Origin: Symbiodinium natans
Lineage: Eukaryota > Sar > Dinophyceae > Suessiales > Symbiodiniaceae
DNA length: 35,000 nt
Assembly: GCA_905221605.1 (NCBI GenBank)
Contig: CAJNDS010000221.1
Location: 32,501-67,500, forward strand
Direction of reading: 5' to 3'
This document shows, one piece after another, positions 9,452 to 19,425 of the stretch (position 1 is the stretch's first letter; each line of letters starts with the position of its first letter). The notes beneath the pieces were generated by a model that saw only the letters and a list, made by a program, of their open reading frames with translations, was not told where the DNA came from and made no database searches. The position numbers were made by a program, and so were the translations under genes.

Positions 9452-9734
9452 ATGCCGTTGCTAGTGCCACTTGCAGCTGCTGGGCCTTCTCGCACGCAGC
9501 CTCGCGCGAAGCACACGACATCACAAGACACTTGGGTTCTAACATTATATGTTTTATTTTTTAGTAGTAGTCTTATTTGTATGATTACAATATTATTGCA
9601 ACTATTATTATTATATGTTCTAGCTGTACACGGCCTGGAAGGCTTCCTCAGAGGTGGGGCGCAACGCGAGGATGTGGTACACTGGCCTCGCGCCCAAACA
9701 GCTGCAGGAAAGATTCCAGCTGTCCAAAAGCTAA
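9452..9734 (+). CDS. Short two-exon gene, unrecognised
   Basis: Exon 1 (9452-9535) starts MPLLVPLAAAGPSRTQPRAK. An AT-rich 88-bp intron begins GTTCTAAC and ends ATGTTCTAG. Exon 2 (9624-9734) reads LYTAWKASSEVGRNARMWY, then TGLAPKQLQERFQLSKS and TAA. The phases agree (0/0). Exon 2 codons are strongly G/C-ending (CTG, TAC, AAG, GAG), unlike the AT-rich intron. The gene as called is 64 residues. Two other frames after 9735 also look protein-like, so the 3' end may be spliced further. The function is unknown. Confidence 0.45.
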
Positions 9735-10008
9735 AGCTGAGCATGACTGCTTATGCTCCAGGCTTGCAAAGCAAATATGGCTCCACCTCAAAGCTGAAGC
9801 ATCTGCTGCAGCTGCCACCTATCAAAGAGGCTTTGCGAAGACTGAGCTCAAAGGCATCACAGACGGGGGGCGGCCGCTGTTGGAGAAGAGTTAGCAGTGG
9901 CGACTTTCGAGCTGCAGCACTTCAAGCACCTGTGCCACGTCGGAGGCACAAAGCGTCAATCCTGTCATGACCAGGAGAGAAAGAGCACGTCAAAATTGAC
10001 GACACCAA

Positions 10009-10218
10009 CAACCGCAAGAATAACCCCCCACACCAACAACCACACCAACAAGCACAACAACAGCCACTGCAGCAGCCACCACAGCAACAGCAGCAACAGC
10101 AACAACAGCAACAACGGCAACAACAGCAGCAGCTATCAGCATCCACCACCACCACCACCAGCACCACCACTACCAGCAGCACAACCAGCACCAGCAGCAC
10201 CAGCAGCAAAAGCAGAAC

Positions 10219-10250
<32 letters not shown>

Positions 10251-10290
10251 ACAGCAGTACCAGCAGCAACAGCAACAACAATCTCAGGAG
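10009..10290 (+). repeat. CAG/CAA/ACC triplet-rich tract
   Basis: Imperfect CAGCAA, CAACAG, ACCACC and ACCAGCAGC repeats. Long ORFs over it (poly-Gln, poly-Ala, poly-Leu) are artefacts of the triplet repeat. Confidence 0.85.
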
Positions 10291-10360
10291 GAGGTGCTAT
10301 AACCACAATTGACCCGCCCGCAGTGTCAACCACAGCCAACCTTTACATAACCACGATTGG

Positions 10361-10379
10361 CGCGCGCGCGCGCGCGCGC
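10361..10379. repeat. (CG)n run, Z-DNA-prone
   Basis: An alternating CGCGCG run of 19 bases, strictly purine-pyrimidine and able to form left-handed DNA. Confidence 0.9.
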
Positions 10380-10496
10380 AAATTTCCCATGTTTGGAAGC
10401 AAGTCGGGGTTTTCGTCGCTGGCATTTCGTGCTCAGTGGCTCTCCCTCCATGGCCCGCATCGAGCACTCTGCCTACTTCTCCAATAGAGCAAGGCC

Positions 10497-11130
10497 TGCA
10501 AAGACCCAAAAAAGCCTTTCAGGAGCCCCCCCCCCCCCCGAGCACCCCAAAACCCAGACGACGTTCGATTTGGCTTTTCCTTTCCGCATTCGCAGCGAAA
10601 TTGCATGTCTTTGCCCTGCAAAGCCCCAAAAAAGACTTTCGGGCCCCCCCTCCCCCCCCCCCCCAACCCCCCTGAGGCTCAAATACGCCCCCAAAACCCA
10701 GACGACGTACGATTTGGCTCTCTCTTTCCACATTCGCAACGAAATGGCACGTCGTTTGCCCTGCGAAGCCCCAAAGAAGCCTTTCAGAACCCCCCCAAAC
10801 CAAACGACGCACGATTTGGGTTTCTTTTTGTTTTTCCACATTCGCAGCCAAATTGCACGTCAGGCTCAACCAGCCCCGCCAAAACCAAACCACGTACGAT
10901 TTGGGCCCTCGAAGCCCCAAGAAAGCCTTTCAAAACCCCCCCCAGCCAAATTGCACGTTGTTTGCCCCTCGAAGCCACAAGAAAGCCTTTCAGGAGCCCC
11001 CCCCCCCTCCGGCCCCCTTCCCCCTGGACCCATTCCCCCTCCAAGAGCTCAGAAACCGGACACCTCTTCCCCCTGAAAAGCCCAGAAACCGGATGCACTG
11101 GACACCCCTTCCCCCTGGACACCCCCACCC
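10497..11130 (+). repeat. C-rich complex minisatellite
   Basis: Five copies of AAGCCcCAAaaAAGcCTTTCag occur at about 10501, 10621, 10767, 10911 and 10971, each followed by runs of 7-14 C. Between the first four runs the modules ACGACGTACGATTTGG and CACATTCGCAGC recur. From 11040 a shorter AGAAACCGGA/CCTTCCCCCTG repeat takes over. The long plus ORF through the region is repeat-derived and not called. Confidence 0.8.
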
Positions 11131-11740
11131 AGACCCGGAAAACCGGAAAACTGCAGAACCAAAACGCTGTTATGCATGACCTTGTTTTTGTTTTGCAGTT
11201 TCTGTTGTGGTTTCAACCCCAACTCGCAACAACAACGTCGTCAACGTCGTCAACGTCATCAGTATCTTCATCATGTTTCTCACGACGTGCTACTGTCTAT
11301 TCCGCAGGACAACCTCACGACAGGAAGCGCGCCAGTGAGATCCTGACACTGAATAGAACCCAACATCAGCCAGGCACACGCCGTAGCTGCAAGAGCGCCC
11401 CATGCTTCTCGCCGTCCAGGCCTGCCATCCGACGGTGTAATGCCAAACCCTCTGCCTCAGCCGACTTAAGGTTGTTGGTGCCCCCCCTGGCGCCTAAATC
11501 CGCAGCCACGGTCCGCCAGAAAGGTCCCTGCCTTGGAGATCTTGCAGAGCAAAAACTTTCGTTTAAAACCCCACTCTTGTGCAGTCCTTATGTGGGTACC
11601 CATCGTTGGTTCAAACGTAGTAGAATCCCCTGAAAAGGGATCCGAAGAAGGGCACCCCACCCCGTGGTTCGGAAACCCCGAAAGACCCCAAGGAACTTCT
11701 CTATGATCCTGGATAACCCTATAGGAACCCTGCCCTCCGA

Positions 11741-12163
11741 GTGCTGCTCTGTGTGGGGGACACTGGAACAGGCGGCTGGATGGGACACCTGAGGCATCGA
11801 CAACTGAGAGCCCCCTGGATTCAAAAGAGGGTAGAAAGAATGTGTGGAGACATCAGAGGCGTTCTTCAGACAAGGCTTGAGAAACTGTGTAGGCTTTACC
11901 CCGCTGGGATGAATTATTTAACTAGCATGCACACAGCTGCCGGGTCTGTTTTACAATCGCAGTATCTCGGAATCTGCTTGTCCAAACCCATCCGTGCCGG
12001 GAACTTGTCCGAGACGAGCGAGAGGCTCCTGAGACTCCTCAGACGCACGCAAGGCACCCCAGACATTCTAGCGGTCGAGGCCCCGCCATCGATTCTCCGT
12101 GTGCCTCCCTGGGGTGTGCTGCGTCTGCGTGCCCTTGTCAGCCGGAGTCCGAGCGCCCAGTGA
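11741..12163 (+). CDS. Unrecognised 140-codon ORF, convergent with the kinase gene
   Basis: ATG to TGA is 140 codons. The central part (MCGDIRGVLQTRLEKLC, then SETSERLLRLLRRTQGT) is helical and Leu/Arg rich. The ORF ends 6 bp before the stop codon of the convergent LRR-kinase gene. No domain is recognised. A minus-strand frame is also open over 11914-12297 but is less protein-like. Confidence 0.3.
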   Translation: MLLCVGDTGTGGWMGHLRHRQLRAPWIQKRVERMCGDIRGVLQTRLEKLCRLYPAGMNYLTSMHTAAGSVLQSQYLGICLSKPIRAGNLSETSERLLRLLRRTQGTPDILAVEAPPSILRVPPWGVLRLRALVSRSPSAQ

Positions 12164-12169
12164 AGAAGC

Positions 12170-15129
12170 TCAGCCTTGAAGCTGCTGGAGGATCCCCTCG
12201 AAGCAGGGCAACTCCTGGGGCTCCATGCTCCCGCAGCGCACGCGGATCTCCTCCCAGCGGTGGCTTCATGAGGCATCGCGCGAGACGAGACATGCATGGA
12301 GTACGAGGATCCTTGCGGCGGAAGCCCTAAACCCTAAACCCTAAACCCGGAAACCCGGGGGGTTGGAAGGGAACGAGCCTTCATGAGCTCCAGCGTCGCT
12401 ACTTCCCCGTCGTTCCGTGGTTCGGCGTGGCTCTCCAGCAAGTCTTGCAGCAGCCAGCCGAAGCTTCTCACCTCCAGCCTGGCCGCAGTATGGCTGTCTG
12501 TGGTTTAGGGTTTAGGGTTTAGGGTCTAGGGTTTAGGGTCTAGGGTTTAGGCTTTAGGCTTTAGGCTTTAGGCTTTAGGCTTTAGGCTTTAGGCTTTAGG
12601 CTTTAGGCTTTAGGCTTTAGGCTTTAGGCTTTAGGCTTTAGGGTGTAGGATCAAGTGCGGAACATTTTTGGCGTGAGCGCACACGAGAGCAGCGAAGGCC
12701 TGCTCGGAAACTGAGCTCTCGGAAACCCTGTGCCTCCTCAAGTCGGGATCGTCAACGGCAGCCGCAGCGCCAAAGTCAGATAACCGCACGTCCTCAAGGA
12801 GGGTTTAGGGTTTAGGGTTTAGGGTTTAGGGTTTGGGGTTTAGGGTTTAGGGTTTAGGGTTTAGGGCTTAGGGAGGAACATGAACATCTTAAGGCAGCGG
12901 GCTTCCCCGAATGCTAAGCAAGGTGACCCGCTGACATACGTGCAGAGTGAAACGACTAGCTCCTAGCAGCAACCTCCACGGTGGGCAAAAAGAGCCAGTC
13001 CTTCACTGCAGACGCGTCCTTGGAAGCAGATGCCATACATGCATGGCATGCTCTGGGGGACTCACTGTCATTCTCAAGGAACGAAACCCCCTTCTGTCCT
13101 TGAGGCCATCCAGCACCACCAGTGTGTTGTGTAGGTAAATGTCGCCATGCATCAAGCCCTGGCAGCTTCAGGCTCTATGCCGAATCCCGGCGGCCCTTTT
13201 CTTCTCACAAGGTTGCAGAACTCACGGGCCTTGCTGTGAAGGTACGCGCCCGCAGCGGCGACGTGGGCAGCAATACGGCGTGCGGCCGTGACGGAGTAGG
13301 TGGGACCAGGACCGCCGTGGCATGGCAGGGCATCACCTAGGTGTGAGATTTGGCAGCAAGCCTAGCCAACCGCTAGCCGCTAGTTGGAGGTTCAGGGTAA
13401 TTACTTGGTAACCCCATGAAAACTGTGTAACCCATTTATAAGCCCCTTAAGTACCCCAATCAAGCCAGCAAAGCGTGCACTCGAGCTGAGAAGCGCGTCA
13501 CCGTCTGGAATGTCGGCGGGCCGGCAGCCGCTTTCGCCCCCTCCAAGAGCTCCAGAACCATGCCTTGCAGTATGAGCTTTGAACGTTGGACAACCATTTG
13601 CGCAGCTGAACAACACCAAGTGCGCCCGAAGACCGCGCAACCTTTACGCATGAAGTTCGGGTCAAGGTTGCCACGTCGGGGCTCTTCGAAGGTGCCTGAG
13701 CCGAGCCCAGATCTCTGCTTGCGTTGGCTCTAAAGCGTTTTGGGTGTGGAAGGGGGTGAAGGTAGACATACGTAGACATACGTAGACCCCTATCCATGCC
13801 CGCTCAGAAACGCAAAGCAGCTTGGCCAAACCGACACTCACCAAAATCATGCCGCGCATGCTGGAGACTTAATGCTTCTCAAGTACCGAAGACCGCTACC
13901 AAGCAGGGATGACCTGGCTGCGAAGCCACACGATTGGCGGCCCATTCCGTTCGCGCAGTTCCATCCGAGAAGCACTCCGAATCCCATATCTTCACCGCAA
14001 CTTTCCGCTCCCGCCAGGTTCCCTCGTGGACAGTTGCGCCCGCACCGCTTCCAAGCTTCTCTCCCAACGTGACCTCGCTGAAGTCCAAGCTTTGTGGCCC
14101 CTCCGCGAGGTGTCGAGACAGGGCCCCTTCGGCAAAGGGGTTACCCCCAACTGCAACCCAGGCCAGCCGTGGATGCTTCAAGAGCACCGAAGGGAATTCC
14201 TCCAGCATGTTTGCAGCAACGCGGATCATCTCCAGCGAGGCCATCCCAGCCACGGACGACAGCGCCTTGCAGGTGAGCCTGTTGTGGCTGAGCATCAGCT
14301 TCCGAACTTTGCCAAGACGGCCAATGTTGGGCAACTCTGCAATCTGATTCCCAGCTGCAATGAGCCACTCCAAGCAGTCCGGCAGCAGGCACCCATCCAC
14401 ACTGGTGAGGCTGTTGTCCTTGATGCCTCATGGGCTCATGGACCACGCGCCACTCGCACCACAGACATGTGACAAAGTTCAACCCCCGGACCCTGAGACT
14501 GAACCCCACTTGGCCCACATGACCACTTGCATCCACCTGCCTAGCATGCGCAGGCGCGGGCACGAAGACCAGTTGGGCAATGAAGTCATTCCTTCGCAGT
14601 CGGAGGATAACAATGATCTCAGGGCACAAAAAAGGGTGCCACTCTTGCAGCCATCCAAAAACCGTGTGCACAGCTCCACCAAGGTATGCCTGGATTCCAA
14701 CGCTCGATGCGAAGAGTATCTCAAGCTTCGGGAGACTGGTGATATCTGGAAGGCTTTGCCTCACTCTTGAGTGGTGATAAGCACGCAACATGCCTCTTTC
14801 CCAAAGCTTACGAACGTTTTCTCGGAAGGATGCGCACCAAAGGGCCCAAGCCGTACGAAATCTTGAGAAGTCACCAGAAGTGCCGACCCTGCTGTTCTGC
14901 GAGGTTTTTCACCCATGTCAAAGGATGTCCAGTCCACATCAGACAAACCCTGAACTAAACCAGGCCTATTTCACAAGCTCCGCCTACGTAGTCCCTCTTG
15001 TCTTTCTTTCATACGGTGTTGCCAGCTCTGCCATTTTTACGTGGTGGACACATGCAGAAGCCTACGGGTCTGGGTTCATCCCAAGTTGCAGGGGGTTGCC
15101 CCCGATGTCCAATTGAATCAACTGCTCAC
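12170..15129 (-). CDS. LRR-protein kinase, at least nine exons
   Basis: Reassembled from minus-strand exons: 15129-15066 (LRR, LIQLDIGGNPLQLG), 14765-14680 (ITSLPKLEILFASSVGI), 14426-13887 (two to three LRRs, then kinase P-loop LGSGAGATVHEG and VAVKIW lysine), 13605-13495 (hinge region, MVLELLEG), 13336-13230 (TYSVTAARRIAAHVAAAG), 13158-13066 (catalytic loop HGDIYLHN), 12792-12734 (RLSDFGAAAAVDDP), 12478 to about 12370 (LEVRSFGWLLQDLLES) and 12263-12170 (RWEEIRVRCGSM, ends LQQLQG). HGD replaces the usual HRD, but the catalytic Asp, Asn and DFG are present, so activity is plausible. The donors are GT or GC, as at 13494 (GC) and 13229 (GC). The exon 8/9 join does not keep phase with canonical sites. 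The 5' end is unresolved; exon-like sequence with GLTSVPEDAL extends to about 15370. It is likely a cytosolic signalling kinase; its substrate is unknown. Confidence 0.8.
12326..12348 (+). repeat. Short CCCTAAA run in a kinase intron
   Basis: About three CCCTAAA units on the plus strand, inside the last intron of the LRR-kinase gene. Confidence 0.7.
12502..12648 (+). repeat. TTTAGGG array turning into a TTTAGGC array
   Basis: About five TTTAGGG/TCTAGGG units are followed by about fourteen units of the single-base variant TTTAGGC (about 12545-12640). The array lies wholly within the intron between the DFG exon and the following exon of the kinase gene. Confidence 0.9.
12801..12870 (+). repeat. 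TTTAGGG array next to a splice acceptor
   Basis: About ten units. On the kinase sense strand they read CCCTAAA and end a few bases before the acceptor CTTGAG of the DFG exon, so the array forms the 3' end of an intron. Confidence 0.9.
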
Positions 15130-15900
15130 CTGGGCGGCAACTGCTTAGGTACCCTAAGATACTCGTGAAGTGCACCGCGGAGAACAAGGCTGCAAAAACA
15201 CACACACACACACACACAACTCTTTGCCATCCAGCAACAATGCCGCAGGGCATCTTCAGGAACAGAAGTGAGTCCTTTCACAAGATGCGTTTGCCACAAA
15301 CATGGGGAAAACGCCACTCTGCTTCCATCAACCACTCTTGGATCTGTCTCAACTGCATGAGCCATGGTCACCCCCACCTCCCGTTTCACAATTCTAGGAT
15401 GCCTCACCGAACTTGTTGCAGTGTCTTCGCACTTTCTTAGATAACATGCTGCACACCGTGGGTTAAGAGGCCTTACACCAACCCGCGCCAGCGGTTCTGT
15501 AGCAGCCCTGTAGGGGCATATGGTTTCGTCGCCCACTCAGGGGAGACAGCCCAGCTATCGTTTCAACCGGACAGCTCCTACTCCTAGCCTCAGCAAAGCC
15601 CTCAGCATCCGTAGAGCCCTCAGGGATACGCAGAAACCTGCCTTTGGGGATGAGTTGGAAAATTGCCTTACCAACCCCCCATCTCAAGCCGAGAATTAAT
15701 TGGTCCGGGGAAGATACCCCCCCTTGCACGATGTGGTCAGCACCTGCACAAAGCACCCAAACGCTCGGTGCCGGGTTGAAGGTTTAAGGCTCGCTTTTTT
15801 TGCGGAGCATCCTTAAACACCTTTGAAAGCCTTGGCGCCGGGTGGTAACGCTGCGGTACATGCTCTTGGGTCGCACAACATCCCCCCCAACTGAACGGGG
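15130..15900. other. Kinase 5' region, exons unresolved
   Basis: The minus strand holds (GT)n at about 15193-15216 ending in TTTTTGCAG, a good splice acceptor, and exon-like segments around 15370-15240 in two competing frames. An ORF at 15463-15756 (minus) is unrecognised. An imperfect hairpin (GGTTTAAGG / CCTTAAAC) lies at about 15781-15820. Confidence 0.4.
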
Positions 15901-15910
15901 GGACCATTTA

Positions 15911-16010
15911 GGGGTTTACGATATTAGGGGTACCTTATTGGGTCCTTGCTTCAAAGGAATCCTACTATTAGGGAGCCTATGTTAGGGGTCCCCTATTTTC
16001 GTAAACCCCC
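15911..16010. mobile_element. TIR element, GGGGTTT family, copy 2
   Basis: Begins GGGGTTTACGATATTAGGGG and ends TTTTCGTAAACCCCC. It shares GGTACCTTATT, GGAATCCT and AGGGGTCCC with the copy at 16382. The ends are inverted repeats of about 11 bp. It is about 100 bp, non-coding, with no clear target duplication. Confidence 0.75.
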
Positions 16011-16136
16011 GTTTCAAGCTGGCCGTCAGGCTGGGCCAAAGTCGTCCCACATGGCAACCGAATGTCAACCTGTCCTGCTTTGAAAACTTTCAGCACGCGG
16101 ACGGAAGCCAGAACATCGCCCTTCGCAGTGCACACA

Positions 16137-16199
16137 TTAGGGTTTAGGGTTTAGGGTTTGGGGTTTAGGGTTTAGGGTGTAGGGTTTAGGGTTTAGGGT
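16137..16199 (+). repeat. TTTAGGG array in an inferred intron
   Basis: About nine units directly downstream, in the minus-strand sense, of the GTGTGTGTAG donor of the exon at 16215-16312. Confidence 0.9.
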
Positions 16200-16214
16200 T
16201 GAATCTACACACAC

Positions 16215-16840
16215 CTGTGCGGTGGAATCAGCGCAAACTGTCAGTGCAGCCTGCGGCTCTCGGAGCAGTTGGACAGCTTTGTCACCAGATACCTCCTCTG
16301 CCGCCATGGCGGCTGACAATCTCAGGTTCGAGCCACAACTCCGCGGAGAGCACAGGCGTTAAGTTTGCAGCCTTCCGATCTGGGGGTTTACGATATTCGG
16401 GGTACCTTATTGGGGTCCCAAAAAGAAAGGGAATCCTGCTATTTGGGGTCTATTTTTAGGGGTTCCCGATTTTCGTAAACCCCCATCTCAAGTTCTAAGC
16501 GGTAGGCTGGTGGGAGCGCAAGTCAAGGACTTGCTGTCCCGAGAGGGTGACATTGTAAGCCAAGCCTTCAGAACTCTGAGAAGCGGAGCTGCCATCTTGC
16601 AAATGAGAGCACCACACTGCGTTACACTGCTGAGAAGACAGCCGGCGTAGCCAAACCTGCTGCAGATGCACGTGTCTGCGCTTCTGCACGAGCCTGTCTG
16701 CGCTTCTGCACTAGCCAACACCTTTGCCAAACCCTCCAGCCTCAGCGCCGACTCAGCAAATGCAGCTGCACGCTTTGCATCCCAAACAACATTCAAGTCC
16801 CAGAACATTAGACGGCTGGATCGATTCTGAGCAATGTCCG
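16215..16840 (-). CDS. Two-exon fragment of an unrecognised helical protein
   Basis: The upstream exon (about 16840-16490) contains FWDLNVVWDAKRAAAFAES and ALRLEGLAKVLASAEAQ, an Ala/Leu-rich helix. The downstream exon (16312-16215; acceptor GTCAG, donor CAG followed by GTGTGTG) contains MAAEEVSGDKAVQLLREPQ and is in good codon context. The space between holds a TIR element (16382-16484), and the intron after the second exon holds a telomere-like array. No domain is recognised. The join between the exons is inferred from strand and proximity, not from a verified phase. Confidence 0.45.
16382..16484. mobile_element. TIR element, GGGGTTT family, copy 3
   Basis: A 103-bp unit with ends GGGGGTTTACGA and TCGTAAACCCCC, a perfect inverted repeat of about 11 bp. 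ATCT lies directly outside both ends, a possible 4-bp target duplication. It sits in an inferred intron of the minus-strand gene at 16.2-16.8 kb. Confidence 0.8.
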
Positions 16841-17224
16841 TGCACATTTTGGTGCACAACTCTGCTGACTTCCGTATGGTGATGTGTGCTACTGATACTG
16901 TACCAGTGCCATCAAGACCACACGGCGTATTCTGCAATCAGGGTGCCCGGCCGGACATCTGTCGTGCCGTGGAAAACATTGTCATGCAGCAATGGTGGCA
17001 ACCCCAAACTGTGCAGATTTTGATGCTCACTCGCTACAGATTTTGAGGTCGAGCCTGAAGCGTGGAGCAGTGAGCTTGCATGCAAATAACAGTCTCTCCG
17101 AAAGCGCAAGGACTCACAGAAGCATCTTTTTTCTAAACCACGTGAACGCGAGCAAAGCTCTGTACTGAGCTCGTGATGGCCCTTTCCGATAAGCGAACAT
17201 ACCGTTTGCTTGACCTGAAACCTC

Positions 17225-18480
17225 TGGACGAAGCAACCTGCAAAACCATATGGTGCACTGTTCTGTGTTCGATTCGTTTCCAGAGCATTCGAGAGTTTTA
17301 CTGCAGTATGTTCTTCGACGTTCTTCGCCCCTAGTTTAGCCTTGCAAGTTTCGGACAGAATGTCGCTTCGGGACATTTGCTCTACAATCGCCAGAACATA
17401 AGCTTCACAGCGAATGCGTGTAAATTTTGTTGGTAGCTGCCCTCTGATGCCGTGCATGAGACAGCCTGCTGCATGTTGAACAGGTAACCGTAGCCATGCT
17501 GCATTGTACAGCTTACTTACTAAGCCCCATTCAATTGTGCTCAGGTCGTCTGGGTCAAGGCGATATGCCGTCAAGAAAGAAGCCATCACGCTAAACTGCT
17601 GTTTGGCAAAGAAGTTGATCGGCCGCTTCTTGAGTTACGGTCAAAGCTCATGCTGCAAATCAGTCCCTCCAAAGTAAAATAACCGACACTGCCCGTCGCG
17701 CGTGCATGCACGCGCACACACACACACACACATCTGCACAAGGTTCATGAGCATGATTTCTGTTCAGGCGCCCCCGCAATTCTCAGACCTTACTCGACAG
17801 TCGACTGACGACTTCTAGAACTACTGAGGATGTACCAAGCACCATTGAAGCTTTGAATTAGCCGGCAAAATTGGTCATCAGTCTCATTTACTCTATGCGT
17901 TCGATCAACTGCCCGCTCCAAAAGCTCCAAAAGCGCAGCCCTTTAGGCTGCGTCGATTCGCATAGGGAAGCTTGCGACTTCAGGGCCGGGTGTGGGGAGG
18001 GGACGATGGAGCCCTATACTAGTACTTCCGTGCTCCTACCGTTCGCTCCTTGCTTGTAGCCCTAGTATGGGTGGGGGATTCTTTGAACATCACTAGAAAG
18101 TCTCAACAGGACCTTCAAAAGGACCGTCTGCAGCTTCGCATCCGTTAACCCTTCCGAGTTCCATCTAACTCTGAGATGCCTCCAGCGCCTCAAAGTCCAA
18201 AGTGTCCTCATGCATCCTCCTCTCTTTCATGTTGCCAAAATGCTGTATCAGATGCTCTCATGTTCTATCATATGCTATATGCTCTCATGTTACAGTGGTC
18301 GACAGCACGTCAGTCTGAGGTGAGTCTCAAAAGGAGGCACCGCCGAAAGAATCCAAAGACTCCCCCGTGTGATTCCAACAGAATAGCGCCCTAAGAGCCT
18401 GAGAGCAATGTACCTCCATTGCCTAGCTAGCCCTTGTAAGCGGCTCACACGGGCTCTTTGACACGGTGCCCAAAAGACAT
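17225..18480. repeat. 1.2-kb duplication, copy 1
   Basis: Aligns collinearly with 19725-20970 at an offset of about 2.5 kb, with blocks above 85 percent identity by eye around 17280-17640, 17790-18000 and 18170-18370. It includes a (CA)n run at about 17709-17733. The minus-strand ORF at 16912-17589 partly lies in it, but that frame is broken in copy 2, so it is not called as a gene. Confidence 0.8.
17545..17682 (+). pseudogene. Relic of an ISXO2/Merlin transposase last exon
   Basis: After a CAG acceptor the plus strand reads VVWVKAICRQ, later GKEVDRPLLELRS, then stops at TAA. This matches the last transposase exon at 22250-21993 (VVWVKPNY and GTQVIDRLWGHLR) in order and spacing, though most of the domain is missing. 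It is a diverged fragment or a captured exon. Confidence 0.5.
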
Positions 18481-18549
18481 GAGAACACTTCGCTGCACTT
18501 CCGACAAGGTACTGCTCATGGGAGGAAATGCTCCTGAGCTGTTACCTGT

Positions 18550-19425
18550 CTAGGCCTTCTTCTCCGCCTGCTCCAGGGCCTCGATGCCCTCGATGAGGTG
18601 CTGCATGGCCTCCTCGGCCGTGTCAGCGAAGCGGAGCTGCTGCGCGTCCCAGTCGGAGATCATGCCGTAGTGGACGAAAGCGTCCCACTGGATGCAGTCC
18701 TTCCAGAACTTCTTGCCGATGAGCACAATCGGCAGCTGGCGCTTGATCTTGCCCGTCTGCATCAGGGTCAGCAGCTCAAAGAGCTCGTCGCACGTCCCGA
18801 AGCCTCCGGGGGCAACCACCAAACCCATGCATTTGAAGGCCATCCAGAACTTGCGTGTGAAGAAGTAGTGGAACTCGAAACCCAGTTCCGGCGTGACCCA
18901 AGGGTTCAGGCCATCTTCAAAAGGAACTGAGATGCCCAGGCCGATCGACTTGCCCTTGGCCATCGCAGCGCCCTCGTTGGCCGCTGCCATCATTCCAGGG
19001 CCGCCACCCGTGCCCACGTGGTATTCGGGCAGACCCTGCTTGCTACGCTTCATGCTCCACTCGCTAAGCAATCGGCAAGTTTCCCTAACCACGTCGAACA
19101 TGCCAACCAGAAACTCCTGCTTCTTTAGCCTCACAAGGGCAGCTTGGATCTTCGCGTCATCTGGATTGGCTTTAGCCTTGGCCTCGGCTTCCTTCACCGC
19201 CGCCTCGTACTGCTCCTTGGGCTTCGCTCGCGCGGAGCCGAAGAACATGACGATGTTGTCCACGGAGTTTGCGTTTAGCCTCTCCTTCGGTTCCTCAAGC
19301 TCGCACATGATGCGGATCAGGCGGGCCTCCGTGGAATTCAAGAAGTCGTTGTTCTTGTACGCCTTGGGGGGCTTCGGGCCACCCACATCGGCGCCGGCCA
19401 CCTCGTCGTGGCTGCGCTTGGCCAT
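18550..19425 (-). CDS. LOG-family protein (putative cytokinin-activating phosphoribohydrolase)
   Basis: 291 residues in a single exon. It contains FFGSARA (61-67), GTGGGPGMMAAANEG (138-152) and the family hallmark PGGFGTCDELFE (206-217), which binds the nucleotide phosphate and contains the catalytic Glu in LOG enzymes. FEFHYFFTRKFW (183-194) is typical of the longer LOG class. LOG proteins cleave N6-modified AMP to the free base and ribose-5-phosphate; some relatives act on AMP only, so the substrate is inferred. I chose the ATG at 19425 (GCCATGG context); the frame stays open to 19611 upstream. Unusual points are an N-terminal extension of about 55 residues, a Lys/Ala-rich insert (70-104), no introns, and very high GC3 compared with its neighbours, which hints at retroposition or strong expression. 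Confidence 0.9.
   Translation of the reverse strand: MAKRSHDEVAGADVGGPKPPKAYKNNDFLNSTEARLIRIMCELEEPKERLNANSVDNIVMFFGSARAKPKEQYEAAVKEAEAKAKANPDDAKIQAALVRLKKQEFLVGMFDVVRETCRLLSEWSMKRSKQGLPEYHVGTGGGPGMMAAANEGAAMAKGKSIGLGISVPFEDGLNPWVTPELGFEFHYFFTRKFWMAFKCMGLVVAPGGFGTCDELFELLTLMQTGKIKRQLPIVLIGKKFWKDCIQWDAFVHYGMISDWDAQQLRFADTAEEAMQHLIEGIEALEQAEKKA

Noticed and set aside
10605-11633. 342-codon plus-strand ORF
   Set aside because: More than half lies in the C-rich minisatellite; no domain is seen and the Pro-rich content follows from the C runs.
13879-14400. Stand-alone 173-residue LRR protein
   Set aside because: It is one exon of the larger LRR-kinase gene; its apparent stop lies just past a GT donor.
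16912-17589. 225-codon minus-strand ORF
   Set aside because: It lies partly in the duplication, where the second copy has frame breaks, and it shares sequence with a plus-strand transposase relic.
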